Shown: positions 12,384-23,218 of the stretch, piece by piece
How positions within the stretch are numbered: the first letter of the stretch is position 1
Layout: every line of letters begins with the position of its first letter
NCBI RefSeq assembly: GCF_032854445.1
Contig: NC_088304.1
Coordinates: 9,621,704 to 9,685,703 of the forward strand
DNA length: 64,000 nt
Source of the DNA: Liolophura sinensis
Lineage: Eukaryota; Mollusca; Polyplacophora; Chitonida; Chitonidae
Reading direction: 5' to 3'
The notes under the pieces: model-generated
Database searches by the model: none
Told to the model about the DNA's origin: nothing
Seen by the model: the letters and a program-made list of their open reading frames with translations, nothing else
Program-made: the position numbers and the translations under genes

Positions 12384-15300
12384 TCAGTATTGCTCATTGA
12401 CCTCTTTCTTCATTCTAGCCTTCTGTAACACCTGTGTTCTCTTCCGTCTCTCTACGGCTTTGTTACCTACGGTCTGCTTCAGAGCTGGTAGTGTGACATT
12501 CTCCCTCTGGATATATGCTATGTCAGGCCTGGAAACAAGATGTATTAATGTACTCAGTAAACGAACATCTTACAATATGTCAATGATTCTTTTTTGCTTC
12601 AGGCAATCTGAAAAGATGGCTTTTGGTATTGCGAGAACAAATACTAAATGCTATGCTAGGTGTTTACTAAACATAAATGCTCCCCCAGCCCTCTAAATGT
12701 ACACTAAATGGATGAACAAACTGACACACCCACTCACGGACACATGCAAACCAAGATGCTCCCATTACAATATCATGAGGTATATCTTTCAAATTTTATA
12801 TCTTTTAATGGGTACCCATCACATGCCTTGACAGCTGGACTCTGACAACATTTTACTGACGTCAAACATTCCTTTCCCAGCACATCATAATGACATCACA
12901 TTAGACAGAACGTTACAGTAGAAACTGATACATTGTAACACTGTGCACAATGTGTTACAAGTAGAAGTCACTCAAAGTCCTCACACTAGTACCACCTCAC
13001 AGGATTAAGAACAAGGCTGAGAAGTTTTATTGTACTTTTCCATCTTGCAACACACCCTAAATTGCAAATTAAGATACAAACTATACATTTCATTGATGTT
13101 CTATTATAAACACAACAACTCACAGTTTTCTTGGCTGATGCTTGGGAACTGGACGACTGGACGGAAGGCGTGACCCAGGCTGATCCAGGGGTGGTGCCCC
13201 CTGGATGAGTGGGGGAGGGGCAGCCCCAGGTTCCCTCCCATCCTCAGCCACGTAGGCTTTAGCCAGCAGGTAAGCATCAGGCGTCCACTTGTGCGAGTAT
13301 AACACGTCCTTCAGGTCTGACTTTAACCTGTCTAACTGAAAACACAGTACCCATTATGTAACATCATAACAGCAACAAGCTGATAGCATAATGATAGGTT
13401 TGCTTTTTTTAAGGCACAAGAAGTACTTTTTGAGTTTCAAGAACTGATTTTTAAGTTTCAAGAACTCCTTTCTTGTTTTAACAACTGTTTTTTGAATTTC
13501 AAGAACTCCAGAATTTCGAGATCAGCAGCTTTTGAATTTCATGAGCCAACAGCACTGGAAAAGGAAAGTGTCATACCGTGTTGTTAAAACAGGGGAGGTA
13601 ACAAGGGTCCAGGTAAAGTACTAAGATAACATTATGTATTAACATTGCTGTGGAAGTATACCACATGAAGCTAGGTACCAAATTGTACTTTATGAGCTTA
13701 CCTCATGAGCCTGCTTCTCATTGACCTGCTGTAGATGTCGTATAATGAGCTCACACTCGGCCAGGGTTGGGGGCCTCTGGGGGTTAGAGACAAGCCCCAG
13801 GGGGTTGAGGTGCTGAGGCAGCCTGTCTATGGTGAAGCCGCTGGCCTGAGCCTGTTGATATTGCTGGTACTGAAGCGCCTCTATAGCCTTGTGCCTGTAA
13901 AATCATGCAAACGGTGTGTTAGCTAGGACTGTAAAGACTTTTGGTATGACACTGGTATGGGTTTGATCCCAGGTCTCCTGACTCCAATGTGGACGCTCTA
14001 AACCATCAGGCTACTGAAACGCTACCAATGTCTTGCAATATCTTATAGTTTCATGGAACGACGTCATACACACGAACTAAGAAACTGAGTAAAGTTACTA
14101 TAAAGTTACTATAAAGTGACTGAAGAAGTTTTACAGAGTTTCTGGAGGGTGGCCGAAAATCTTTATGAGTCTCATACTCACTGTCGCTTCCTCTGGTCTT
14201 CAGACTGCTCTAGCATCTGACTAAGATGAGCGCTGCGACTTTTTGCCTCCCTGACCGTTTGTTTGAGTTCGCGAACTTCTTCCTCCAGGAAAATCACCTT
14301 CAGTTCATCCAGCTTCTCCTCTGTAAACACCAGTAAGATCTATAAACTTTCTGACACATATGCTGGCTTATCAGTTTAAAGGCATCCATGGAGTAACAAT
14401 AAATTTAATAATGAAAATAATACATATATAGAAGTTATTTACTGCTTGTGGAGTAGATCAATATGACAGCTCCAAATCAGATTAATGCCTCAAAATGACA
14501 TTACATACTGTAATTCTTCAACCTTCTCACATGTTCGCAAGGTGTTTATTCCTGCATACTCTGAGGGCACTATTCTGTGAAAGCTGATAAAATTATGCCA
14601 CTGTAGTTTTGTTACAAAATCAAACTTAAAGGGTGCATAAATAGCACTGAAAGTTACACTTTCATGTATGACAGGGTTAAGGAATTAGGGAAATGGTGTA
14701 ACACAATACACACCCTATTTTGTACACCCACACAATATTTTTGCATCTTTAAAAGCAACTTTGATTGCAATTTATCCACCTCAATGTTTTGTGAGAATTT
14801 ATGTTTTGGTGGGTTTGCCAACATCAGGGCAAAAAAATAATGTTTTATTTTACACAGCAGAGAAATATCCTCAAAAAATGCTTAAGACAGCACCAAGAGA
14901 ACATGTGAAAAGGTTAGTAGAAAAAGAGTGTAGGTGAAATTCGCAGTATTTCTCACATCAAGTAACAGATATGTACACATATACCTACCTCTGTCAGAAT
15001 TGTCAGAGACCTTGGATTTCAAAGAGGATGAGGAAAGCTCTGGGAACAAGATTAAATAGCTGTCATGCATAAATAAGAGAGAGAAAGCAGCGCACACACA
15101 GGTGAGCTAGGACATGCTATTCAGTCAGGTCCCTTGATTGAAGAAAAAATGTAAATGCTATCCTCTTATTCCATACTGTCATTTTACAACTGCCATTTGC
15201 TATTTGGCATTTACCATTTGTGTGATTGATATCATATCAGCAATAAAATAAAAATCCCTGTACCGATTTTAGTTCTGACATATTTCATGTATCTACATGT

Positions 15301-16389
15301 TAATGTGTTTTTGATATCTACGAGGAATCCCTCAAACCTTAAGACAGATTGAAGAAATGAATCTGTTTTCCTTTTAAGCCAGACTGTCCAAAAAATACTT
15401 GTCTATTTGATAGATCATGATTCATATGTTCATTTTTAATACCAATTTGTTCACAGAGACAATATGCATAATATGCAAATAAGGGGAGCAATAGGTGGCA
15501 ATGAGTTTAGAGGACACAGAAGGGTAAACACAGATTTTCTGAATTTAATATATAAGGCAAGAGTGTCATTATGTTGTGTTTTACGGGCAAGCTAACAAAA
15601 TCCAAAAATTGAATAAAAATAAAACTTAATATCCACCTTTTCATTTTGTCTGATATTCATGTTGTTCAAAGCTTTTCTATCAGAGAAATATGCCATCAAG
15701 AGGAAATATTCCTGGTCTCGGGACCACGAAGAGATCTTAGACTAAAGTCATAATTTCAAAACCTTAAAATATTGTTATTTCTTATGTAACGAATTCAAAA
15801 TATAGCTTGGCAACATAAATTTCGGGTATAAAAAAGTTATTGTATAACAAATTTCAGCTAATATAATGCAAATGAACATACCAAATTTAATGTTTGAAAT
15901 TTGACTAAGATTGCTTTGTGATCCCAGGCCCTGGGATACTCCACATTTCCCGCAAATTTTAAAGTTTTATTTTTATGCCCTCCTCCAACATTAAAATAAG
16001 ACTTATTCCACCCAAAAAACAACAATCTAAATTAGTGTGGTTTAAAGTAAAAACAAAAAAAAAATCATTTTATCCTTTGCTTCCTGCTCTCACAGAGTTC
16101 ATGTCACATTTAGGTCATGTAACATTAACATTTAGGTCATGTAACATTTACATTTAGGTCATGTGAGTGATAATTCGTTATCCTCTGAAGTGGTGGAAAC
16201 TTTACACAATGTGTTACTATGACTGCACATACATTTGGAAATCCCAACCTATACTGAGCAAATGGCAAACCTTGGTTAAAACAGTGTACACATATGTCAG
16301 ACTGAGGGCATGTTAACACAGTACAGTATGAGAAAGCTTTTAGCTATCTTAGAATATTATGCAGGCTTGTAGATATACATGTGCACACA

Positions 16390-16448
<59 letters not shown>

Positions 16449-18878
16449 CCTAGATGATTATGAAAAGCAATAACATTATAATCCACGCAGCATAGCATTC
16501 TTAAAAAGTACAATGTATGAATACAGATGTATTACTAATCAAACTACAAACTTACTTTATGCATATTTGAGTATATCTGTAATCATCTACCAGGCAAATA
16601 ATATGTGCTACATGTAAGTACTATACTTTATTAATATAATATTTTACTCATTTATTGTTGAGGGCCTCCATAGCTCAGTTGGTTAGCGCGCTAGCGCAGC
16701 ATAATGACCAAGGAGCCTCTCACCATGTGCTGTCACTGTGAGTTCAAGTCCAGCTCCTGCTGGCTTCCTCTCAGACCTGGGAAGGTCTTCCAGCAGCCTG
16801 CGGATGGTCATGGGTTTCTCCCGGGCTCTGCGCGGTTTCCTCCCACCATTGTGCTGACTGCCGTCATATAAGTGAAATATTCCTGAGTACGGCGTAAAAC
16901 ACCAATCAAATAAATAAAATATTCACTGTACATGTTGTGGAAATGATACCATTCACTCAACACAGACATAGAGTATATGACTGTGTAGGGACATTCAAGT
17001 AAGATTAATGGGAAAGCATTGTACCCTAATTCCTCAACCTTTTCGCACATCAAAGAGGAACTTGTAGTGCAATTTAGGCACATACTGAATTTGGTTCAGG
17101 AGCAAAACTCTGTTGATTGGATTGGCCAATTTCAGGGCTTCAGCAGAAGTGTAACTTTATCAGTCTACTTGGAATAATGCCTTCAGAATATGCTTGAATA
17201 AACACCTTTCAAACATGTGAAAAGGTTGAAGAATCACAGTAATCGTAAAACTCGGCAGGCAAGTACATGTACTAACTGTCCAACCTTACTATGAAAATAA
17301 GATTAGAAATGAATACCTGCCACGGACAAATTTACAGACATCTTTACATATACTTTCTAAATTTTTAAAGTCATTCATCCAAAAAAACAATTACAATCTA
17401 TGCAGAAAGTTTTGCAGAGCTCTTAATGAGGCCAGCTGGAAAACAGATATCATCTTTTCAGTGTCATGCTGTTATATCAAATGTTACTTTACCTTTTTCT
17501 GTTATGAGGTTTTCTCTGGCAGCACTCGCCCGCCCAGCTTCTCCATCAGACTTAAAATCGGCATTTGAAGGAGATTTTGATTTCTGTGTCATGATTATCT
17601 TAAAATTGAGATCTATAAAAGAGGTACATAATACAGAAAATGACCAAGTTATTGAAATAAATTAAACTTGTACAACTGTTTCTAGACTAAAGGATTTGAT
17701 CTTGGAAATTTCATTTCAAATGTCATTTCATCACCTTTTGAGAAATTCAGACTTCTAGGCTGGTGGGGAATATTCAAGATATGCAAAAAATAAGAGTGTC
17801 CGAAAAATCAGAAGAATAATGGTAGTCCCTGGTGGCTACCTTATTAACCTCTTTTTACAATGGACTCTACTGAACTCTGAGGCTGTTCGTGGTTGGGCAC
17901 ATGTATACAAGAATGAATGTTACTTCATAATTTCTCGAAGTAGGGTGATCAGGGCAAGACCATGTGGTACAGCCCAAAGTCTTCCTTTTTATATTAAGTT
18001 GAGACTATTTGAATATATTTAGTTGAGACTTTAAATTCAAGCTAATCATATGGTAGGATTAAAACCTTAAGCACAGTGACATCACAATGAATATTCATGA
18101 GGAGGAAAGGAGGCTTTTCACTGGACAAGTTTAAAATCAGTGGATTTTGCAGAAAATGAAGAGGTTTCTTCCTTATGAAAACTTAAAAAAAAAAAATAGA
18201 ATTCCATATAGCTGGTATATCTCTTTTATTCCAGGTATACCATAGGTTGCACACATGTGTTCTTTTCTTTTAAACTGCAATTACTGCAAACGCTCTAAAA
18301 ATTTGTACAAAAAAGGCACATTTAGCAGCAAACACAGGTCATGACATATTACCTTTTGTGAAGAAAAGGTAATATGTAATGTAACATGACAGCTATTTAA
18401 TCTTTTTGTGTTTTTTTACAGGGTTATCATTCTGCCTTTCAAACAATTGCCAAAACACCTTTCTAAGATCAACGGAACTCACTGAATCATGCAAAATAAG
18501 TAAATTAGTCATGCATGGAATTGTAGGTTACGTACAGTATATCTTACAAATACCTTTATTTTCTTTCTTGAGAGCCTCTATTTCCTGGTGCAAACTTTGG
18601 AGAATTTCGTTGTGTTGCTGACGCATGAAAACCACGCTTTTCTCCAAATGATGAACCCTCTGTAATCCGCTCTGCGATGCCATGTCTTGCTCAGAGTTTT
18701 CATCACTTTTGGGGGGCTCCATCGGGGGCAACAATCTGTCCTTCACAAAGGGTTTGGGGTAGCGCGCTTTGTCCAGAGTGTTCACTCGGGACCACTGAGG
18801 AAGTGTCTTCAGCGGGGGTAGGTGATTCATGGGAGACAAATCGGAGATTTTCTCCTGGACAAAGCTCTGCTTCAGCAT
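12384..18878 (-). CDS. CCDC74: CCDC74-family coiled-coil protein
   Basis: Complete coding region, 394 aa. Exons from 5' to 3': 18878-18554, 17612-17493, 15039-14989, 14320-14182, 13894-13702, 13335-13124, 12528-12384; every border is GT-AG and phases close (lengths 325, 120, 51, 139, 193, 212, 145). Human CCDC74A/B are microtubule-associated proteins of the mitotic spindle. Residues about 72-118 (LEKSVVFMRQQHNEILQSLH, then DLNFKIIMTQ) match the CCDC92/74 N-terminal coiled coil. Residues 167-235 form a second coiled coil. PTLAECELIIRHLQQVNEKQ (about 254-273) and the C-terminal LPALKQTVGNKAVERRKRTQ match the CCDC74 C-terminal region. The basic C-terminus ends before TGA at 12386-12384. The start is the first ATG of the first exon's frame, downstream of an in-frame stop. 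A further 5' non-coding exon cannot be excluded. Confidence 0.9.
13420..13560. repeat. Degenerate 24-bp repeat in a CCDC74 intron
   Basis: Four or five loose copies of TTTTTGAATTTCAAGAACT, between CCDC74 exons 5 and 6. Confidence 0.6.
13935..14022 (-). mobile_element. tRNA-like SINE head or tRNA pseudogene
   Basis: On the - strand, TAGCCTGATGGTTTAGAGCG resembles a polymerase III A box and GGGATCAAACCC a degenerate B box, spaced as in tRNAs. It lies in the CCDC74 intron between exons 4 and 5. It does not fold as a convincing functional tRNA by eye. Confidence 0.4.
14509..14690 (+). mobile_element. Foldback/MITE family M1 copy
   Basis: TGTAATTCTTCAACCTTCTC at the left and GGGTTAAGGAATTAGGG at the right, with GGTGTTTATTC, GATAAAATTATGCC and TGCATAAATAGCACTG inside. 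Slightly shortened relative to other copies. Confidence 0.75.
15560..16030. repeat. Dispersed repeat, diverged copy 1
   Basis: Words such as TGTTTTACGGGCAAGC, ATCCACCTTTT, TTCATGTTGTTCAAAG and TTTTATGCCCTCCTCC recur in the same order at about 52975-53260 (GTTTTACGAGCAAGC, ATCCACCTTTTGAATTTGTC, GTATACCCTCCTCC). The two copies are old and the element type is unknown. Confidence 0.45.
16108..16162. repeat. 22-bp repeat, about 3 copies
   Basis: ATTTAGGTCATGTAACATT is repeated with small changes. Confidence 0.85.
16391..16446. repeat. (TA)n microsatellite
   Basis: About 28 uninterrupted TA units in a CCDC74 intron. Confidence 0.98.
16661..16918 (+). mobile_element. SINE family A, full-length reference copy
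   Basis: The best-preserved copy. It has a tRNA-like head GGGCCTCCATAGCTCAGTTG with GTTAGCGCGCTAGCG (A box) and GTGAGTTCAAGTCC (B box). A middle body follows (GGCTTCCTCTCAG, GCCTGCGGATGGTCATGGG, GGTTTCCTCCCACCATTG). The tail is AAGTGAAATATTCCTGAGTA, CGGCGTAAAACACCAATCAA and (ATAA)n. It is antisense to CCDC74. Confidence 0.92.
17021..17241 (-). mobile_element. Foldback/MITE family M1 copy
   Basis: CCCTAATTCCTCAACCTTTT at one end, GAAAAGGTTGAAGAATCAC at the other: a near-mirror pair of about 20 bp. The inside carries CTTCAGAATATGCTTGAATA and GTCTACTTGGAATAATGC. Confidence 0.8.
18340..18395. other. Short hairpin in CCDC74 intron 1
   Basis: ATTACCTTTT and AAAAGGTAAT pair around GTGAAG, with further imperfect pairing of GTCATGACAT with ATGTAACATGAC outside. 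Role unknown. Confidence 0.6.
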
Positions 18879-19542
18879 TCCGAGTGTTCCACTTGCAGTT
18901 CTCCACCTCTTGCCCTCACCACTTACACACACACTGGGAATACACTTCACTAGATACAACTGCCTGTCATTTCCTGAACTTCACCTTAGGTTTCTAATAT
19001 CTTCAAACAACACCTAAACAGGTCCTGCAAAACATATAAATGATTTTAATTAAACACTGGTACACTACATTTTAACGTATTTGGGGCGATCTGCGAAGTG
19101 GGCAGGCTGCTACGGATTAAAGGTGGAATCACCTGCATTGTAGTGTGCATATTTGTAGTGAGATCTGACCTGTATTTTTGCAGTGCATGAGATGGGAGAT
19201 GGTACTACTCCAAGAAAAGCGTATGGAACATTGCACAAGACATCAAAGTATTGGAGCAAAGATGGTGTCAAGTATGTGGGACTAAGCCCACTCCTATGAC
19301 TAATATTGGGAGAATATCAAGACATTAAAGTCTGGATAGCAGCTAGCTTGGACACCCCATATAATTCCTGTCCACTTCTACTACAATGAGAGTTGTATGA
19401 AATATTAAGGAGATCACTTAGCCTGGATTTTCAGATCAATTCGTGGTTCAATTAAATCAAACATTCAGTTCTACAATATCAGAAATTTTTGGACACAGAC
19501 ACCAACATTTAATTTCACGCACCAGCTAGCTGCCTGTACATG

Positions 19543-19545
<3 letters not shown>

Positions 19546-19590
<45 letters not shown>
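19546..19590. repeat. (TA)n microsatellite
   Basis: About 22 TA units upstream of CCDC74. Confidence 0.97.
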
Positions 19591-19593
<3 letters not shown>

Positions 19594-20795
19594 AAATTCA
19601 GTGAAAAACACATCATCTCTCACAAATCAAACAACTTATATCAACTTCATTTCCATAAATCCCACGGTTATACACAGTCAAACTCCTAATCAAATTCAGT
19701 GACTTCACAATTTAGTACACTCAACCGAACATAACAGACATATATAGGAATCTCACCTGCAGTTCACCTCAGTTTACCTTCCAGGCACAACGCTTCTTTC
19801 ATCCTATGGCATGTCATAATTTCATATGTTAATGACCCTGTTTCTAACGGACACAAAGGTAGTAAGGAGAATTTGCACAGAATTGTGACAATTTGTCGGA
19901 GAGGGAAACCAAGGTGAATTATTTTGGGGTGAAATGACTCCAGAAATCCATGTTTTTAGCTCTCCAATTGCTACAAATCTAAACACAACTCATTTTAGAT
20001 TTAGCCTAACGACCAAAAACGAATTTCAGTACAAATATTGTGCGTACTCAGTTGTCAGGAGGCGGGACAGGTGCTCCTCCACGACCAAAGAGTTCCACTA
20101 GGGGAGAGTAGAGTACAGTTATAAAGAAGTACTATAGGGGAGAGCAGCCCACCAGAAAACATTTATCTAAAACTGTGTCAGCGTTCATAATTGACGTCCC
20201 CGTTTGTTTGATTTTTATTCCATCGAAAACTTTAGTAAAACATAAAATGAGAGTTACATTGGCTTATATAACTTGACACATTGTCGAATCAGGCTGTTTT
20301 TGCTCTCATTCAATCTTAACACTTTTGCCGGTTCGCATTATCTCCCTTTGCTCAAATGGCGGATGGTTCGAACGTTGACGGCAAATGTTCTGCAAAGATA
20401 TGAATTGAAACAGTATGTTGGTTTCTATTTCTGCTCTAAACGGTCCTGTTAGTTCAGAGAAAAGATTTAAGATACAGATAATTTTTTTATTGTTGGTTGG
20501 TTTATTTGGTAATTCAGGGCAGTAAGCTGCAGCAAACTGGCGATTGATGTAGGTTGACATGTCACAGCTTGTTGACAACAACAACAACAAAGTGACAGTT
20601 TATCGCCAAAAAAAATCAAACAGCGTACGGCAATTACATGAATTCAGGTAGAGTTGAAATGCAGAGATTGATTCAAAGCATTTGTTGATTTTTCTGTTCC
20701 CCTGTCGTAATTTTGTAGTTTTCTGTATCTTTGGTCTCTCTGGCCCATGTCTTATGAAGCAGTGGAAGAGAAGCCGGGTGTAGTACAAAAAATTC

Positions 20796-21454
20796 CCTGG
20801 ACAAAAAGTCCTTCTGTTACTGGAAGGGTGGACAAAAAGTCCTCTTCAAAACTAAAGCTCGTTTTCCTCATACATTTGAACAAACTGATACTTGTAAAAG
20901 AAGAAAAGACATCACTGTTGTTCTTGATATAAATTGAAGCCTGCTTTTTAAAAGTTATAGCACAAAAACGTGACACAACTTTCTAGCACCATTTATGCAA
21001 AGAAGTACACTTCACAGCTTCAGTTTTAGTGTTAAATTCTCTAATTTCTGGGTGACAGTGCCACTTTAAATTACTATAAACGATAAATCCATGAATGAAT
21101 GAATTGAAAATAATTTCCTTTACTTCATTTTTTTCAGTATATACTGTTATACTGTTGTACAGTATATACTGTTATAGCTGCTAATCACTGTTACCCCATT
21201 ATCTGGTAAGAGGATTAAGAGAAGAATCAAAGTGGACTGCTTTGCATTAATGTTGCTAGAAAGTTGTGCTGCATTCATGTGCTATAGCTTTTAATACATG
21301 TGCTTCAATTTATATCAAGAACAACAGTAATGTCTTTTTCTTCTTTTACAAGTATCAGTTTGTTCAAATGTATGAAGATAACAAGCTTAAGTTATGAAGA
21401 GTTATGAAGACTTTTTGTCCACCTTTCCAGTAATAGGAGGACTTTTTGTCCAGG
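20796..21454. mobile_element. Large inverted repeat, arms of about 220 bp
   Basis: The left arm (20796-21012) starts CCTGGACAAAAAGTCC and runs through ACAAACTGATACTTGTAAAA, GTTGTTCTTGATATAAATTG and CACAACTTTCTAGCA. The right arm (21226-21454) carries the reverse complement of the same blocks in mirror order. By eye the arms are about 85-90% identical. A loop of about 213 bp contains a small nested palindrome (AGTATATACTGTTATACTG). It looks like a non-autonomous foldback DNA transposon. No transposase is present. Confidence 0.85.
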
Positions 21455-22880
21455 TACTTTTTGTCTGGGGATTTTTCATCTGGGGAACTTTTCGTCCGCA
21501 TCCCAGAGAATCCACCTAAAGTTTGCAACAACGCACCACTCCATCTACATGTAGATGAACTTTAGTCTTTGCGTTATTTTTGACACTGTGGCGGAGTCCA
21601 TCAGTGATGTTATGGTACTGTAATAAATTAAGAAAATTGTGTCCCAGATTTTTCCATAATGACATCGATGATGCTATGCAGACTACGACGAAAATCAAGT
21701 TTTAGACCAATTATTATTATCAATAATGGGTGGGAATGAAGCTTTATACACGCCACAGAATTTGACGCGAACGAAACGATCGGTTGCGTTGAGTGTAATT
21801 GTGCAGACCGATAAATAGGTTATCCTGATCTGTCCCACGAAACGTTGTTACAAATGCAGCGCTTGAACTGAGTAGCACTTAACGGTTATACTACAGTTAC
21901 CCACACCAGGTTGCCGGCTATCCTCGGGGTATGATGTCAAGACAGCTAACACAAAATGGAAATCGTGTCAGTTGTTAGAGCTACCTCTTCCCAGTTTGTC
22001 TTAATACTTAACTGCTGACAAAAAACAAGTGCTAATACAACTGTGAACGAAGTTGTCATGTGGTGCTGTGATGCTGCAAACTATTGGACTTGAACTCAGT
22101 GCCATTATGCACTAAATGCAGTCACTAGCTTTCTGTTCTGACCAAATTGGGTTGAGGTCTGTGCTCTATTTATTAATCAGGTCAATGCATCTGCACTGTC
22201 TCGTGTAATTTGTGCTGTAATGTAAAGTCTGCAAACCACCTATTAATTTGGCAATGGCATACAGATAAGCCCTGAGAAAGCTTCCGTCTTTGACAAAAAT
22301 ATAAAACCTTTTCACTGAGAAAGTACTATACAACTGTCAGCCACATTTTCCTACAGTGACCATACGCACTACATGTCTCCTTTGTTATGTACACAACACG
22401 TGTTGGTTGGCAGCATTTGTCAGTCATGTATTGTGCTCTTGGTGAGAAAGTAGCGGTAGGTGGAGAAAGGTGACATTCAATTTGAACCGAATTTAAACTT
22501 TCACTACTCAACAACTTTCCATGAGCTGGTCATTGTTGACATTCCCTTGTGTCAGTGGTTATATCATTGCAGCGTGTGGATGAAACCATTTTATCGGACA
22601 GGGATGCTGCAGGTTCCATAAGCAAATTGGATATTACACACTCTTACAAGTGGCTAACTATAGAAGTAATTAGTAATTATCTACAGAAAATAAAAATTCT
22701 CCGGAATATAACACATGCTTGGTCTGCCGTGAAAGCCATGTGTCCATATTTTCAACGGTTCATATTGAATTGAAACATTTCTTCATCATGCCAAGTTACA
22801 GATTAAGTTTACATGTAAGTATTGAGCTTAAACTTGTTTGGGACATGTATTGCTTTCCCTGTACTTCCTGAATGCTTGTT

Positions 22881-23149
22881 AGGGGCCTTCGTGGGCCGAG
22901 GAGTTTAGCACTCCAGCATGGCGCAATGACCCAGGAGCCTCCCACCAATGTGGTTGCTGTGAGTTCAAGTCCAGCTCATGCTGGCTTCCTCTCTAGTCGT
23001 ATATGGGAACTTCTGCCAGCAAATTGCTGATGGACATGGGTTTTTCCTGGGCCCTCCCAGCTTTTCTTCAACCATAATGCTGTCCACTGTCATGTAAATG
23101 AAGTAATCGTGAGTATGGCATAACATCAATAAAAAAAAATAAATAAATA
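22881..23149 (+). mobile_element. SINE family A, near full length
   Basis: From AGGGGCCTTCGTGGGCCG through GTGAGTTCAAGTCCAGCTC to an A-rich AAATAAATAAATAG end. It lies in the MNR 5' region; its tail stops about 36 bp before the acceptor at 23185. Confidence 0.9.
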
Positions 23150-23218
23150 GAATGCTTGTTTATATATATGCCTTTTGACTTTCAGAAATAATTTATGAAG
23201 CATAGTTAACCAATCAGT

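Larger units (their letters stand above)
18879..23185. promoter_or_regulatory. Divergent intergenic region between CCDC74 and MNR
   Basis: Both flanking genes are transcribed away from this 4.3-kb region, so both promoters should lie here. It holds 5' UTR sequence next to CCDC74, a (TA)n tract (19546-19590), a 659-bp inverted repeat (20796-21454) and a SINE A copy next to the MNR start. No TATA box or CpG-rich core could be assigned, and the distance leaves room for two separate promoters. Confidence 0.5.

Noticed and set aside
16661-16760. Possible tRNA gene at the head of the SINE A copy (GCTCAGTTGGTTAGCGCG).
   Set aside because: The A- and B-box spacing is tRNA-like, but the following body is shared by more than a dozen copies in the window, so it is a SINE.
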